Under the pieces are notes generated by a model. It was not told the origin of the DNA. It saw only the letters and a program-made list of their open reading frames with translations, and did not search any database. Below are positions 12,369 to 21,679 of a DNA stretch of 64,000 nucleotides, in pieces (within the stretch, counting starts at the first letter, position 1; each line of letters begins with the position of its first letter). The stretch is from Corynebacterium atypicum (GTDB taxonomy: Bacteria; Actinomycetota; Actinomycetes; Mycobacteriales; Mycobacteriaceae). The translations under genes were made by a program, and so were the position numbers. The stretch covers positions 1,789,784 through 1,853,783 of the forward strand of contig NZ_CP008944.1 in NCBI RefSeq assembly GCF_000732945.1. The letters are read 5' to 3'.

Positions 12369-13850
12369 TCACCTGGTGCCACGCGCGCGCCCCGCGTCGG
12401 CCCACATCGCATCCCGCAACTTGGTCAGGCTGGCCGTGAGCCGGGCGGCGCTGCCCAGACCCAGCCCGAACACCACACCCTGGCTGCCCGCGACGTCACC
12501 ACTGGCCCACCAGTACTGAGACAGCCCCCGGGCTCCGAGCCCCATCCGGTGTGCATGGCGGACCACGGCCTGCTCGCTGGCCTGCGGGTAGCCCACAAGC
12601 ACCGCGGCGTTCAGCCCGCCGTCCATCTGGCGCACCACTGCGCCGCCCGGGATTTTATCTGGAGCCAGCACCTCCGCCACGAGCTCTCTGCGGCGGCGGT
12701 AGACGCGCCGCATCCTCGCGATGTGCCTGCGCAACCCGTCGCCGGCCAGGAAGTTCGCCAGCGCGTCCTGCACCATCCCCGATGGCGGCGTACCCGCCCG
12801 CGCAGCGGCCAACAGCGCCGGGTAGAGCGAGTCGGGCGCCACCACAAACCCCAGCCCCACCCCGGGGCTCAAGCTCTTGGCAAATGAGCCCAAGGTGACC
12901 ACCTCCGCGCCCAACGCGCCCGCAGTGGCCGCCAGCGCCGGAAGCGGCTCGCCGGAGTAGCGCAGCTCAGAATCGTAGTCGTCCTCAATGATGACCACCC
13001 CGCAGGCGGCGGCCCAAGAGATCAGCTCCAGGCGGCGTGCCGCCGACATCGCCGTGCCCAGCGGGTACTGGTGCGCGGGGGTGACCAAGACGGCGTCGGG
13101 AACCTCTTTAAGCCCTTCGAGCACGGCGACGCTGATCCCCTCGGCGTCGATCGCGACGGGCACCAGCAGGTGTCCTGCTGCGCGCAGCACGGCGCGCAAG
13201 GATGGAAAACCGGGGTCTTCTACCGCAATATGGAGCCTTTCCGCGTGGCCTCCGCCGGGGTGCGTGGCGCCCGCGCGCAAACGCAACCCCGCAAGAGTCA
13301 GTCTCAGCCCGTCGCGTGTGCCCGCGGTCATCAGCAGGTTGCCAGAGGTAATCGAGCGAGAGGCTCGGATATGCCGGGCCAGCTGGTCGATAAGCCGCGA
13401 CGAGCCCGGCGGCGGGTACCCCGAGCAGGCGTCAGCGGCCGCCATCCGCCACGAGGAGCGCCAGAGCGTAGAGGTCAGCCTGGTGGTATCTGGCACCCCG
13501 GGGGTGAGCACCGCCGCTTGTACCCCGGCGCGCTGGTGGCTGGCCGAGCCGGCGGCCTGGGGCGCCTCGCCACCGGTCTGGGGCCGGGCGTGGCGCTGCG
13601 GCAGGCTCGGGTGCACGCGGGTGCCCGCCCGTGTGGCCTCCAGGTAGCCCTCACCGTGTAGCTGTTCGTAGGCGGCGACGACGCTGCCGCGAGAGGCACC
13701 GAAAAGCTCCGCGGCACGCCTGGTCGACGGCACCCGCTCGCCGGGGCGCAGCGCCCCGGAGTCGATGCGGGCGCGCAGCTGCGCGGCGATGCGCCCGGGG
13801 ACGGAGGCGCCCGGCGGATCGGCTGACGGTGGTACAAAATGTTGGCCCAT
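12369..13850 (-). CDS. pdxR: MocR-type GntR regulator of pyridoxal phosphate synthesis
   Basis: The protein (493 residues) is a chimera of an N-terminal GntR winged helix (residues ~20-80, [19 protein letters not shown]) and a C-terminal class I aminotransferase fold that binds PLP. The Schiff-base lysine is in [17 protein letters not shown]. Proteins of this type activate pdxST when PLP is scarce. The gene is divergent from pdxS, with only 46 bases between the two ATG codons, and a PdxR-type motif lies between them. The assignment rests on family plus context. Confidence 0.92.
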   Translation of the reverse strand: MGQHFVPPSADPPGASVPGRIAAQLRARIDSGALRPGERVPSTRRAAELFGASRGSVVAAYEQLHGEGYLEATRAGTRVHPSLPQRHARPQTGGEAPQAAGSASHQRAGVQAAVLTPGVPDTTRLTSTLWRSSWRMAAADACSGYPPPGSSRLIDQLARHIRASRSITSGNLLMTAGTRDGLRLTLAGLRLRAGATHPGGGHAERLHIAVEDPGFPSLRAVLRAAGHLLVPVAIDAEGISVAVLEGLKEVPDAVLVTPAHQYPLGTAMSAARRLELISWAAACGVVIIEDDYDSELRYSGEPLPALAATAGALGAEVVTLGSFAKSLSPGVGLGFVVAPDSLYPALLAAARAGTPPSGMVQDALANFLAGDGLRRHIARMRRVYRRRRELVAEVLAPDKIPGGAVVRQMDGGLNAAVLVGYPQASEQAVVRHAHRMGLGARGLSQYWWASGDVAGSQGVVFGLGLGSAARLTASLTKLRDAMWADAGRARGTR

Positions 13851-13865
13851 AATTGGCCTTTACCT

Positions 13866-13873
13866 TAGACCAC
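13866..13873 (-). promoter_or_regulatory. Candidate PdxR-binding motif between pdxR and pdxS
   Basis: Read on the minus strand this is GTGGTCTA, the core of the AAAGTGGW(-/T)CTA motif that I recall for corynebacterial PdxR. The three bases before it are GGG rather than AAA, so the match is to the core only. It is the only such core in the 46-base divergent gap. Confidence 0.5.
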
Positions 13874-13896
13874 CCGCCGGCGCACAATGGTGCACC

Positions 13897-14823
13897 ATGA
13901 CGCAGCAGGAACAACCGCAGCAACTCACCGACGCAACTCCAACCCACAACGGCTCTCCCCTGGTCAAGCGCGGCCTGGCCGATATGCTCAAGGGCGGGGT
14001 GATCATGGACGTGGTCACTGCCGAGCAGGCCAAGATCGCCGAGGACGCAGGAGCGGTGGCCGTCATGGCTCTCGAGCGCGTACCGGCGGACATTCGCGCC
14101 CAGGGCGGGGTGGCCCGCATGTCAGATCCGGGCCTCATCGAAGCCATCATCGACGCGGTTTCCATCCCCGTCATGGCCAAGGCCCGCATCGGGCACTTCG
14201 TCGAGGCCCAGGTGCTCGAAGCGCTCAAGGTGGACTACATTGATGAATCCGAGGTGCTCTCGCCTGCCGACTACACCCACCACATCGACAAGCAGAACTT
14301 CCAGGTCCCCTTCGTCTGCGGGGCAACCAACCTGGGCGAGGCGCTGCGACGCATCGCCGAGGGCGCGGCCATGATTCGCTCGAAGGGCGAGGCCGGCACC
14401 GGCGACGTCTCCGAGGCCACCAAGCACATCCGGACGATCAACGCGCAGATCGCCAGGCTCGCTTCGTTGAGCCCCGAGGAGCTCTACGTAGCCGCCAAGG
14501 AGCTCGCCGCCCCCTACGACTTGGTGGCCGAGGTAGCGTGCACCGGCAAGCTGCCGGTGGTGCTTTTCACCGCCGGGGGCATCGCAACCCCCGCCGACGC
14601 CGCGATGATGATGCAGCTCGGCGCCGACGGAGTCTTCGTCGGCTCCGGGATCTTCAAGTCGGGTGAGCCCGAGAAACGCGCCGCGGCCATCGTCAAGGCC
14701 ACCGCCGCGTATAACGACCCGGTGGTGATCGCCGACGCCTCCCGCGGCCTGGGCGAAGCCATGGTGGGCATCAACGTCGCCGACCTGCCCGCCCCGCACC
14801 GGCTCGCCGAGCGCGGATGGTAG
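13897..14823 (+). CDS. pdxS: Pyridoxal 5'-phosphate synthase subunit PdxS
   Basis: PdxS makes PLP from ribose 5-phosphate, glyceraldehyde 3-phosphate and ammonia supplied by PdxT. It has 308 residues and is a TIM barrel. Signature segments are [31 protein letters not shown] and [15 protein letters not shown]; the last carries part of the phosphate-binding site. The ATG at 13897 is chosen because upstream codons overlap pdxR and its promoter. The 3' end overlaps pdxT by seven bases, so the two subunits are translated together. Confidence 0.97.
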   Translation: MTQQEQPQQLTDATPTHNGSPLVKRGLADMLKGGVIMDVVTAEQAKIAEDAGAVAVMALERVPADIRAQGGVARMSDPGLIEAIIDAVSIPVMAKARIGHFVEAQVLEALKVDYIDESEVLSPADYTHHIDKQNFQVPFVCGATNLGEALRRIAEGAAMIRSKGEAGTGDVSEATKHIRTINAQIARLASLSPEELYVAAKELAAPYDLVAEVACTGKLPVVLFTAGGIATPADAAMMMQLGADGVFVGSGIFKSGEPEKRAAAIVKATAAYNDPVVIADASRGLGEAMVGINVADLPAPHRLAERGW

Positions 14824-15419
14824 GCGCCCGACCGCGGATCGGCGTCCTCGCCCTCCAGGGCGGCGTCGCCGAGCACGCACGTCTGCTTGATACGCTCGGC
14901 GCCGAGGTGAGCCTTGTCCGGCGGCCGGACGATCTGCCTGCATCGGACGGAATCGTGCTTCCCGGCGGGGAATCGACCACCATCGATCGCCTGCTTAAGA
15001 TCTTTCACGTCCGCGATCCCCTGATCCAACGCCTCCGAAGTGGGCTTCCCGTGCTGGGCACCTGCGCGGGGTTGATCCTGCTGGCACGCGAGGTCGAAGA
15101 CCCTGCCGCCGGGCAGCAAACCCTCGGCATCCTCGACGTCACGGTGCGCCGCAACGCGTTCGGCCCGCAGGTCGATTCTGCCGAGGCGCAGCTAAGCTGG
15201 GGCGCGACGGAGCACGTGCGCGCGGCATTCATCCGCGCCCCGGAGGTAGTGCGCGTGGGCTCGGACGTGGAGGTCACCTCCACGCTTTCTGACGCCGCGT
15301 TGGGGCAGCGGATCGTCGGGGTGCGCGCCGCAAGCGCGATCGGCATTTCTTTCCACCCGGAGCTCACGGGCGACGCCACCGTGCACCGGGAGTTTCTTAG
15401 GCTGTGCCACCGGACCTAG
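14817..15419 (+). CDS. pdxT: Pyridoxal 5'-phosphate synthase glutaminase subunit PdxT
   Basis: PdxT hydrolyses glutamine and channels ammonia into PdxS. It has 200 residues with the class I glutaminase layout. The oxyanion strand is [11 protein letters not shown], the nucleophile elbow is LGTCAGL (Cys), and the His/Glu pair is in [10 protein letters not shown]. It starts inside the end of pdxS. No further B6 gene follows. Confidence 0.97.
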   Translation: MVGARPRIGVLALQGGVAEHARLLDTLGAEVSLVRRPDDLPASDGIVLPGGESTTIDRLLKIFHVRDPLIQRLRSGLPVLGTCAGLILLAREVEDPAAGQQTLGILDVTVRRNAFGPQVDSAEAQLSWGATEHVRAAFIRAPEVVRVGSDVEVTSTLSDAALGQRIVGVRAASAIGISFHPELTGDATVHREFLRLCHRT

Positions 15420-15455
15420 CCCTAAGCCACCTCGCGGATGGCGTAGGCCCGCGGC

Positions 15456-15662
15456 TTAATGTCCTGAGACCCCCATGCCCGCATTCCTCAGGCGCTCGAC
15501 GTAAACCTCGCCGAGGATCGCGGGCGTTCCTACGCCCGGGGTGCCGGCGCCCTCGAGAAGCGAGAACGCCGCCTCACTCATGTAATCGACGACGAGCTTG
15601 CCAACGAAACTCGTGGCGCCGAATATGACCAGGTCATAGGACGGAAGACTGGATTGATTCAT
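15456..15662 (-). pseudogene. Deletion remnant of a saccharopine-dehydrogenase-like / trans-acting enoyl reductase gene
   Basis: The 68-codon frame begins with a textbook N terminus of this family, YDLVIFGATSFVGKLVVDYM, which is the start of an NAD(P)-binding Rossmann domain. It then runs without interruption into TPGVGTPAILGEVYVERL, which resembles the C-terminal end of the same family (usually ~400 residues). The centre, including the rest of the Rossmann fold, is missing. I read it as the product of one large in-frame deletion, not as a functional small protein. The C-terminal match is from memory of the family and less certain than the N-terminal one. Confidence 0.6.
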
Positions 15663-15961
15663 GCACCTGATCGTAGGGCGATTGCCAGGTCCTCACCATT
15701 ATGCCGCCCTAGCGCCCGTGGCCGAGCCATCGGCTGCGGTGCCCGGGATCGCCGCTTTGCCCCGCCCGCGCTTACTATTTCTTCACCCCAGCTATCCCGG
15801 TATGAATAAAAGATCCTTCGGATCGGCCAACTGATATACCATTCAGTTTTGTCCGCAACATCAGAGAGCCCTCACCGCTGCGGTGACCCTTTCCTCCTGC
15901 GTTGCTCCGGAGCCCCGGGAAGCGAAGTGCAGCCCTTCTTCGACATCTGAAGGATGTTTCT
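15663..15961. promoter_or_regulatory. Intergenic region with palindromes upstream of the MFS pseudogene
   Basis: About 300 bases contain no gene. Three symmetric sequences stand out: GATCC-TTC-GGATC at 15812-15824, AACTG...CAGTT at 15829-15848, and TCACCGC-T-GCGGTGA at 15872-15886, about 75 bases before the downstream GTG. The last is the best candidate operator. An A/T-rich stretch around 15800-15811 could hold a promoter. These are sequence observations; no regulator is identified. Confidence 0.4.
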
Positions 15962-17302
15962 GTGCATACTCCTCCGACTCCCCAGAGGCCCACCTTCCGT
16001 GAGGTCATAGACAACACCACAATGGGCGGCCGTCAGTGGCTGATCATCGGTATCACTGCTTTCCTCAACATGCTCGACGGTTACGACCTCGTCGCCATGG
16101 CCTTCACCGCCAATGCCGTCAGTGTGGGCTTCGGCCTCAGCGGTGCTCAGCTCGGCTGGTTACTCTCGGCCGCGCTGCTCGGCATCGGCATCGGCTCCAT
16201 CCTGCTAGCACCGCTCGCCGACCGCTTTGGCCGCAGGCGCCTTCTCATCGTCGCCCTAGCCATCGACCTCATGGGGCTCATCATGACCGCGCTGTCCGCC
16301 AGTTTTGGTGAGCTGCTGGGTGGCGCATCATCACAGGTATCGGCGTCGGCGGCATTCTAGCCTGTGTAACGGTGCTGGTCAGCGAGTTCTCCAACCTCCG
16401 ATTCCGAGGCTTAGCCATGTCGATTTACTCCTCCGGCTACGGAATCGGCGCATCGATCTGCGGTCTACTCGCCGCTGACACCATCCCCCCATGGCTGGCA
16501 AGGTGTCTTCGTCACGGGTGCCGTACTCACCGCAGTCGCGCTACTCGTGACACTCTTCCTCGTCCCGGAGACAGCCGAGGTCCACGGGGCGAAAGGTCGC
16601 CAGGACAAGATCGTCGAACTCGCCCGCCTGTTGGGCAAGGAGACCGCCCTGGCTCCGGCCAGCATCAACTCCGTAGAGAAGCCGTCCATCACCACCGTCC
16701 TGCGCAACGGCATGCTGCCGATCACCATCCGCATATGGGCCGCGTTTTCCCTCATCACCTTCGCGTTCAACTTCGCCAACCAGTGGACTCCGAAGCTGCT
16801 CACCGAGACGGGTCTCTCCGCCGAGCAGGGCATCGTCGGCGGCATCATGCTCTCCTTCGGTGGCACCGTCGGTTCCCTCATGTACGGAGCACTGACCACG
16901 AAGATCGGCGCCCGTCGCCTGCTCATCATCGTCAGCTTGCTGTCCACCGTCGTCCTCATCGCCTTCATCTACTCGGCTGAACTGCCAAGCCTGATGTTCG
17001 CACTCGGCGTCGCCGTCGGCATGCTGCTCAACGCGGGAGTTACCGGCATGTACACGATCACGCCGCAGGCCTACCCGGCCTGGCTGCGCACCACGGGTGT
17101 CGGCACGGCGATCGGCGTCTCCCGCGGCGGCGCGGTCCTCGCTCCAATCATTGTGGGCTACCTCGTCGACGCCGGCTGGTCGCCCGGTAGCCTCTACGTT
17201 GGCGCCGCCATCATCATCGGGCTGACGGCTATCGCGCTGATTGGGGTGTGTGAATACAGCGAGCCACGAGAGGAACCTGCGCTAGTACAGGCAGGAGCCT
17301 GA
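15962..17302 (+). pseudogene. Aromatic-acid/H+ symporter-like MFS transporter with two frameshifts
   Basis: The intact protein would be about 446 residues. From the GTG at 15962 (GAAGGA upstream) the frame reads the first helices, LDGYDLVAMAF and ADRFGRRRLL, typical of the AAHS family. It needs one added base near 16318-16325 to continue as WRIITGIGVGGILACVTVLV. It then needs one base removed in the C6 run at 16485-16490 to continue as HGWQGVFVTGAVLTAVALLV and through the C-terminal helices to 17302. The two shifts cancel, so most of the gene still aligns. It is followed by a strong terminator. The substrate is unknown; AAHS members carry benzoate-type acids. Confidence 0.83.
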
Positions 17303-17347
17303 TGCGTAACGGGCCCGCAGCGGGAACACCAGCCGGCCAAATAGAAG

Positions 17348-17381
17348 CAGCGCCCCACCAAAAAAGGGAGGTGGGGCGCTG
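17348..17381. terminator. Bidirectional intrinsic terminator
   Basis: A perfect 12-bp stem (CAGCGCCCCACC/GGTGGGGCGCTG) encloses an A-rich loop. On the plus strand it is followed by ATTTTTG, giving a good intrinsic terminator for the MFS gene. Lying just past the clpP2 stop, the same hairpin can end clpP1P2 transcription from the other side. Confidence 0.85.
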
Positions 17382-17402
17382 ATTTTTGCGTCGGCAAGCA
17401 GA

Positions 17403-18098
17403 CTAGTCGTTGAGCTTGCGGTAGCCGAAGACCTGGTCGATGATCCCGTACTCCACGGCCTCTTGAGCCGTGAGGATCTTATCCCGGTCGGTGTCCTTGC
17501 GAACCTGCTCCGGGGTGCGCCCCGTGTGGTGCGCCAGGGTCTCTTCCATCTGCCGGCGCATCCGCTCGATCTCCCGGGCCTGAATCTCAAGGTCAGAAAC
17601 CTGCCCCTGCGTGCCTTGCGTGGCGGGCTGATGGATCAGAACGCGAGAGCTCGGCAACGCCGCCCGCTTGCCCTTCGTGCCCGCCGCCAGAAGCACCGCG
17701 GCCGCAGACGCGGCCTGGCCTAGGCAAACCGTCTGCACGTCCGGGCGGACGTACTGCATCGTGTCGTAAATTGCCGTCATCGCGGTGAAGGAACCACCCG
17801 GCGAGTTGATGTACATGGTGATGTCGCGGTCCGGGTCGAGGCCCTCGAGCACCAGCAACTGCGCCATGATGTCGTTGGCTGAGGTGTCATCCACCTGCAC
17901 GCCCAAGAAGATAATGCGCTCCTCGAAGAGCTTCGCGTACGGGTTCGTCTCCTTCGTCCCGTACGAAGACTGCTCAATAAAGCTCGGCAGCACGTAGCGC
18001 GACTGCGGCATGTGCATCCCGGCGACCTGCGCCGCCTGCTGCGGGTTAAGCCCCGTCGTCGCTGCGTTCCAACCACCGGCAAACATCGAATTGTTCAT
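17403..18098 (-). CDS. clpP2: ATP-dependent Clp protease proteolytic subunit ClpP2
   Basis: This is one of the two ClpP subunits that form the mixed actinobacterial peptidase. It has 231 residues from the ATG at 18098, which follows a GAGAGG sequence; the frame extends further but upstream codons lie in the intergenic gap. The catalytic serine is in [15 protein letters not shown], the histidine in LIHQP and the aspartate in KDTDRD. It lies 63 bases after clpP1 in the same orientation, so they form an operon. Confidence 0.96.
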   Translation of the reverse strand: MNNSMFAGGWNAATTGLNPQQAAQVAGMHMPQSRYVLPSFIEQSSYGTKETNPYAKLFEERIIFLGVQVDDTSANDIMAQLLVLEGLDPDRDITMYINSPGGSFTAMTAIYDTMQYVRPDVQTVCLGQAASAAAVLLAAGTKGKRAALPSSRVLIHQPATQGTQGQVSDLEIQAREIERMRRQMEETLAHHTGRTPEQVRKDTDRDKILTAQEAVEYGIIDQVFGYRKLND

Positions 18099-18161
18099 TA
18101 GTATTCTGCCTCTCTTATAAACCGGACTTGGCCGTGTGGCCAGCATGCTGGCCGGCTGCCA

Positions 18162-18761
18162 CTAGTTGCTCACCGAGCCCTGGACGGTCTCAATGACGTG
18201 ATCAACAAGGCCGTAATCCTTGGCCTCTTGAGCAGTAAACCAGCGGTCCCGGTCCGAGTCCTTAGAGATTTGCTCGAACGTCTGCCCGGAGTGCTCGGCG
18301 ATCAGCTCCGCCATCTCACGCTTCGTCAGCGCGAACTGCTCCGCCTGAATAGCGATGTCCGCCGCGGTGCCGCCGACGCCGGCGGAGGGCTGGTGCATGA
18401 GGATGCGGGCGTGCGGCAGCGCGAAGCGCTTGCCGGGGGTGCCGGCAGTGAGCAGGAACTGCCCCATCGACGCCGCCAGGCCCATGCCGTAGGTGGCGAC
18501 GTCGCACGGCGAGTACTTCATCGTGTCATAAATAGCCATCCCCGCGGTCACCGAGCCGCCCGGCGAATTGATGTACAGCGAGATGTCCCGGTTAGGGTCC
18601 TCGGCGGAAAGCAGCAGGATCTGCGCGCACAGTTTGTTGGCGATCTCGTCGTCAACCTGGCTTCCTAAAAAGATGATGCGCTCGCGCAGCAGCCGCTCGT
18701 AGACCGAGTCGCCCAGGTTTGCTCCCGGGTTGTCCCCGGCCATAGTCGTGCGTTCACTCAT
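18162..18761 (-). CDS. clpP1: ATP-dependent Clp protease proteolytic subunit ClpP1
   Basis: This subunit has 199 residues. The catalytic serine is in [13 protein letters not shown], the histidine in LMHQPSAG and the aspartate in KDSDRD. It is the first gene of clpP1-clpP2. A complete match to the ClgR operator consensus lies about 100 bases upstream of its ATG, so induction by ClgR under proteotoxic stress is expected. Confidence 0.96.
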   Translation of the reverse strand: MSERTTMAGDNPGANLGDSVYERLLRERIIFLGSQVDDEIANKLCAQILLLSAEDPNRDISLYINSPGGSVTAGMAIYDTMKYSPCDVATYGMGLAASMGQFLLTAGTPGKRFALPHARILMHQPSAGVGGTAADIAIQAEQFALTKREMAELIAEHSGQTFEQISKDSDRDRWFTAQEAKDYGLVDHVIETVQGSVSN

Positions 18762-18860
18762 GGAAGAACTGTTCTCCTTTAACTATCCATTCGACAAACT
18801 GTGCCGGCTACGCGGCGATACGGTTCAGGCTACCGCCCGGCACCCCGCCACGGCGCCTTT

Positions 18861-18878
18861 GTTCGCTCTCAGCGTTGA
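18861..18878 (-). promoter_or_regulatory. ClgR-binding site upstream of clpP1P2
   Basis: Read on the minus strand, the 18 bases TCAACGCTGAGAGCGAAC fit every position of the ClgR consensus WNNWCGCYNANRGCGWWS, as I recall it from C. glutamicum work. The site lies 100-117 bases upstream of the clpP1 ATG. No competing match was seen nearby. Confidence 0.8.
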
Positions 18879-18901
18879 AGCCCGTAGGTGAGATACGCCA
18901 A

Positions 18902-18924
18902 AGGGCCCGGGGATACCGGGCCCT
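18902..18924 (-). terminator. Terminator hairpin downstream of tig
   Basis: A perfect 9-bp GC-rich stem (AGGGCCCGG/CCGGGCCCT) with a five-base loop lies about 40 bases past the tig stop on the minus strand. The following T-tract is short, so termination may be partial and some transcription may reach clpP1. Confidence 0.7.
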
Positions 18925-18961
18925 AGAAGGTGTAACTCACCCCGTGGCGACGGGCGCGAGG

Positions 18962-20347
18962 CTACTTGTCTTCCTCGCCTGCGGCCTCGTCCTCGCCCTT
19001 GGCAGGCGCCTCGGACTCAGCTTCTTCCTCGTCGCCGAAGTACTCCTTCGGGTCGACCGAGTTGCCCTCTTCGTCGGTGGCGGTGACCCGGCAGATCGCA
19101 GCGGCCAGGGCCTTACCCCGGCGCACATCGGCGAAGAGGTTGCCGCTCTGCCCGGACTGGGTTAGCTGCTGCACGAACTCGTTGGGGTCCATGCCGTAGT
19201 TCTGGGCGGTGAACAAGATGTGCTCCGTGAGCTCCTGCTGGCTCACCTGCGGTTCTTCTTGCTCAACCAGGGCGTCCAGGAACAGCTGGGTGCGTACGGC
19301 CTCCTCAGCGTTCTTGCGCTGCTCGGCGTCGAACTCCTCACGGGTCGTGCCCTGCGCCTCCAGGATGGAGTTCAGCGCGGCATCGTCGTGAGCCAGCTGG
19401 CCCAACAGCTGGTGCGCCTGGGCGTCCACCTGGGCGTCGACGACGCTGGCCGGCAGCTCGAAGTCCGTCTTAGCTAGGACGGCCTTGAGCGTTTCGTCGC
19501 GAATCGCGGCAGCCTGCTCGGTCTTCTTGGCCTCCTCGACCTGCTTGCGGGTATCCTCACGCAGCTCGTCGATGGTGTCGAACTCGGAGGCCATCTGCAC
19601 GAACTCTTCGTCCAGATCCGGAAGCTTGCGCTCCTTGGACTGCTGGACGTGCACCTTGACCGTCGCTTCCTTGCCAGCGTGCTCGCCGGACTGGAACTTG
19701 GTGGTGAACTCGCCGTCCTCGCCGGTCTTCATCCCGCGCAACGCGGTGTCGAGGCCGTCGATGAGGTCGTTCTTGCCGATCTCATAGTTGAGCCCCTCGG
19801 CGGCGGCCTCTTCGACCTCTTCGCCGTCAACCTCGGCGGTGATGTCGATGACGGCGATGTCACCCGTCTTCATCTTGCGGTTCGTGTTCTTCAGCTCCGC
19901 GAAGCGCTCGCGCAGCGAGTCGATGCGCTGGTCGACGTCCTCGTCGGTAACCTGCAGCGCGGGAACCGTCACCGAGACCTCGGAGAAGTCCGGCACGTCG
20001 ATCTCCGACTGGACGTCAACCTCGGCGGTGAACTCGACGTGGTCGTTGTCCTCGATCTCGGTGATGTTCACGTCGGGCTGACCGATCGGCTTCTGGTCCG
20101 CCTCCACCATCGCCTGCTCGTAGCGGGAGGGCAGCATGTCGTTGACCACCTGCTCGAGCACCACGCCGCGGCCGAAGCGGGCGTCGATAAGCTGGCGAGG
20201 AGCCTTACCCCGCCGGAAGCCCGGAATCGAGACCTGCTGGGCGATGGCCTTGTAGGCCTGATCAATCTCGCCCTTAAGCTCATCGAACGGAACGTTAACG
20301 GTGAGCTTGATGCGGGTATCGCTCAGCTTCTCAACGGAACTCTTCAC
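18962..20347 (-). CDS. tig: Trigger factor
   Basis: Trigger factor is a ribosome-bound chaperone and prolyl isomerase for nascent chains. It has 461 residues. The ribosome-binding signature is [14 protein letters not shown] near residue 45, the FKBP-type domain follows at ~150-240, and the helical C-terminal arms come next. The last ~30 residues are highly acidic, usual for actinobacterial homologues. It starts at GTG, with AGGAG nine bases upstream. It lies upstream of clpP1P2 in the same orientation, separated by a hairpin and the ClgR box. Confidence 0.97.
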   Translation of the reverse strand: MKSSVEKLSDTRIKLTVNVPFDELKGEIDQAYKAIAQQVSIPGFRRGKAPRQLIDARFGRGVVLEQVVNDMLPSRYEQAMVEADQKPIGQPDVNITEIEDNDHVEFTAEVDVQSEIDVPDFSEVSVTVPALQVTDEDVDQRIDSLRERFAELKNTNRKMKTGDIAVIDITAEVDGEEVEEAAAEGLNYEIGKNDLIDGLDTALRGMKTGEDGEFTTKFQSGEHAGKEATVKVHVQQSKERKLPDLDEEFVQMASEFDTIDELREDTRKQVEEAKKTEQAAAIRDETLKAVLAKTDFELPASVVDAQVDAQAHQLLGQLAHDDAALNSILEAQGTTREEFDAEQRKNAEEAVRTQLFLDALVEQEEPQVSQQELTEHILFTAQNYGMDPNEFVQQLTQSGQSGNLFADVRRGKALAAAICRVTATDEEGNSVDPKEYFGDEEEAESEAPAKGEDEAAGEEDK

Positions 20348-20421
20348 GGAGTCACTCTCCTGGCCTGCGCTTCGACGGTTAATTTCTGCCTATTTAAACG
20401 ACTAAGTCAATAGGTCTTACG

Positions 20422-20495
20422 TCGGGGCGACAGGATTTGAACCTGCGACCCCCTGCTCCCAAAGCAGGTGCGCTACCAAACTGCGCCACGCCCCG
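20422..20495 (-). tRNA. tRNA-Pro (anticodon TGG)
   Basis: The minus strand folds into a normal cloverleaf. The acceptor stem is CGGGGCG/CGCCCCG with discriminator A, the anticodon loop is CTTTGGGAG with TGG, and the T-arm contains GGTTCAAATCC. CCA is not encoded. It follows the tRNA-Gly terminator on the same strand, so it should have its own promoter. Confidence 0.96.
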
Positions 20496-20558
20496 CGACG
20501 TCGGTTCAGCATACCGAGGCGACCCCGCGCAACGAAACATCGGGGTCCCAATACCGCC

Positions 20559-20604
20559 AAAAAATCGCATCCCCCCAGGCCAGAAGCCAAAGAAGGATGC
20601 GATT
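20559..20604 (-). terminator. Intrinsic terminator of the tRNA-Gly transcript
   Basis: On the minus strand a perfect 10-bp stem (AATCGCATCC/GGATGCGATT) is followed directly by six T. It lies just after tRNA-Gly and before tRNA-Pro. This is a standard intrinsic terminator. Confidence 0.88.
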
Positions 20605-20609
20605 ATGCG

Positions 20610-20681
20610 AGGGAACGACGGGAATCGAACCCGCGTCTTCAGCTTGGAAGGCTGAGGTATTAGCCACTATACGACGTTCCC
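20610..20681 (-). tRNA. tRNA-Gly (anticodon TCC)
   Basis: The cloverleaf is complete on the minus strand. The acceptor stem is GGGAACG/CGTTCCC with discriminator T, the anticodon stem-loop is TCAGC-CTTCCAA-GCTGA with TCC, and the T-arm is CGGGTTCGATTCCCG. CCA is not encoded. It has its own terminator downstream. Confidence 0.95.
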
Positions 20682-20858
20682 CTACAAGACGGATAGCCTA
20701 GCGGATCTGTCCTCCAAGACACAAACCCTTAAGCCCACTGGACGTTGACGCCCGGGAACCTTTGCCACACCTGCCGCGTTGTACCAAGTAAGTCGGGGCG
20801 ATCCCGCGAGAACCCCGCCGTATACCTACCGTCAAAACCGAAGGACCGTGATCGGACT

Positions 20859-21629
20859 GTGACAGCACTTCTGCTCCTCCTCATCCTCGGCGCCGGAGCG
20901 GCAATCTGGGCGCAGTCGAACAAGCGCAACGAGGCCCGCGGGGAAGAACTCTCGTTCGCCGACGCCCAGGCAGACGCCCGCCGCTGGATCGAACGGCTGG
21001 GCTCGCAGGTACTTACGCTTTCGGGCAACGATACCGCCTCGACCCAGGCGCTTACCGACGCCTCGGAGCGCTACAACGCCGCGTCCGCGGCGATCGGACA
21101 GGCGCAGACCGTCAAGCAGGCCCAGCTGGCCCGCGAGTCCGCTCTGGAAGGCCTGCACTACGTCAACGCCGCCCGCGAGATCATGGGGCTGCCGGCGGGC
21201 CCGGAGCTACCCCCGCTGGCGGGGCAGCGCGCCGCGGGCAAAGTCACCGAACGCCGCACCATCGAGCAAAACGGGCAGACGATTACGGCTTCCCCCTCGG
21301 CCAGCGCCGAGACCCCGAACTACTACCCCGGCGGTCAAGTAGCCGGCCGCCCGGTTCCGGCCGGCTGGTACTCCACCCCATGGTGGGCGCCCGCGATGGC
21401 GACCGGCCTGTGGACTGCCGGATCGGTCATGATGTTCTCGGCGCTGTTCTCCGGCATGTCAGGCGTGGGCTATTCTGCTGCCGCGTTTGAAAACGGCTAT
21501 GGCTCCGGCTACGAGGACGGGTTGGCCGCAGGCGAAGGCGGTGCCGGTGAGCTCGACCGCGGCGACGGCGGCTTCTTCGGCGGCGACGGCGGCGACGGTG
21601 GCTTCGACTTCGGCGGGTTCGACTTCTAA
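20859..21629 (+). CDS. Membrane-anchored protein with Gly/Asp/Phe-rich tail (function unknown)
   Basis: The 256-residue protein begins with one hydrophobic helix (TALLLLLILGAGAAIWA) that should anchor it in the membrane. A helical, Ala/Gln/Glu-rich segment follows (residues ~20-115), then a linker and a second hydrophobic stretch near WWAPAMATGLWTAGSVMMFS. The C-terminal ~35 residues are built of Gly, Asp and Phe (GGDGGDGGFDFGGFDF). The layout resembles corynebacterial proteins annotated with DUF1542, but I do not know a function. The GTG at 20859 puts the anchor helix at the N terminus; an AAGGA lies 13 bases upstream. An in-frame upstream extension to 20745 is unlikely. Confidence 0.75.
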   Translation: MTALLLLLILGAGAAIWAQSNKRNEARGEELSFADAQADARRWIERLGSQVLTLSGNDTASTQALTDASERYNAASAAIGQAQTVKQAQLARESALEGLHYVNAAREIMGLPAGPELPPLAGQRAAGKVTERRTIEQNGQTITASPSASAETPNYYPGGQVAGRPVPAGWYSTPWWAPAMATGLWTAGSVMMFSALFSGMSGVGYSAAAFENGYGSGYEDGLAAGEGGAGELDRGDGGFFGGDGGDGGFDFGGFDF

Positions 21630-21679
21630 GCGCGCGCCGTACAACCACGCGTTCTTCCCAGTCGTGGCACACTAGTGCC

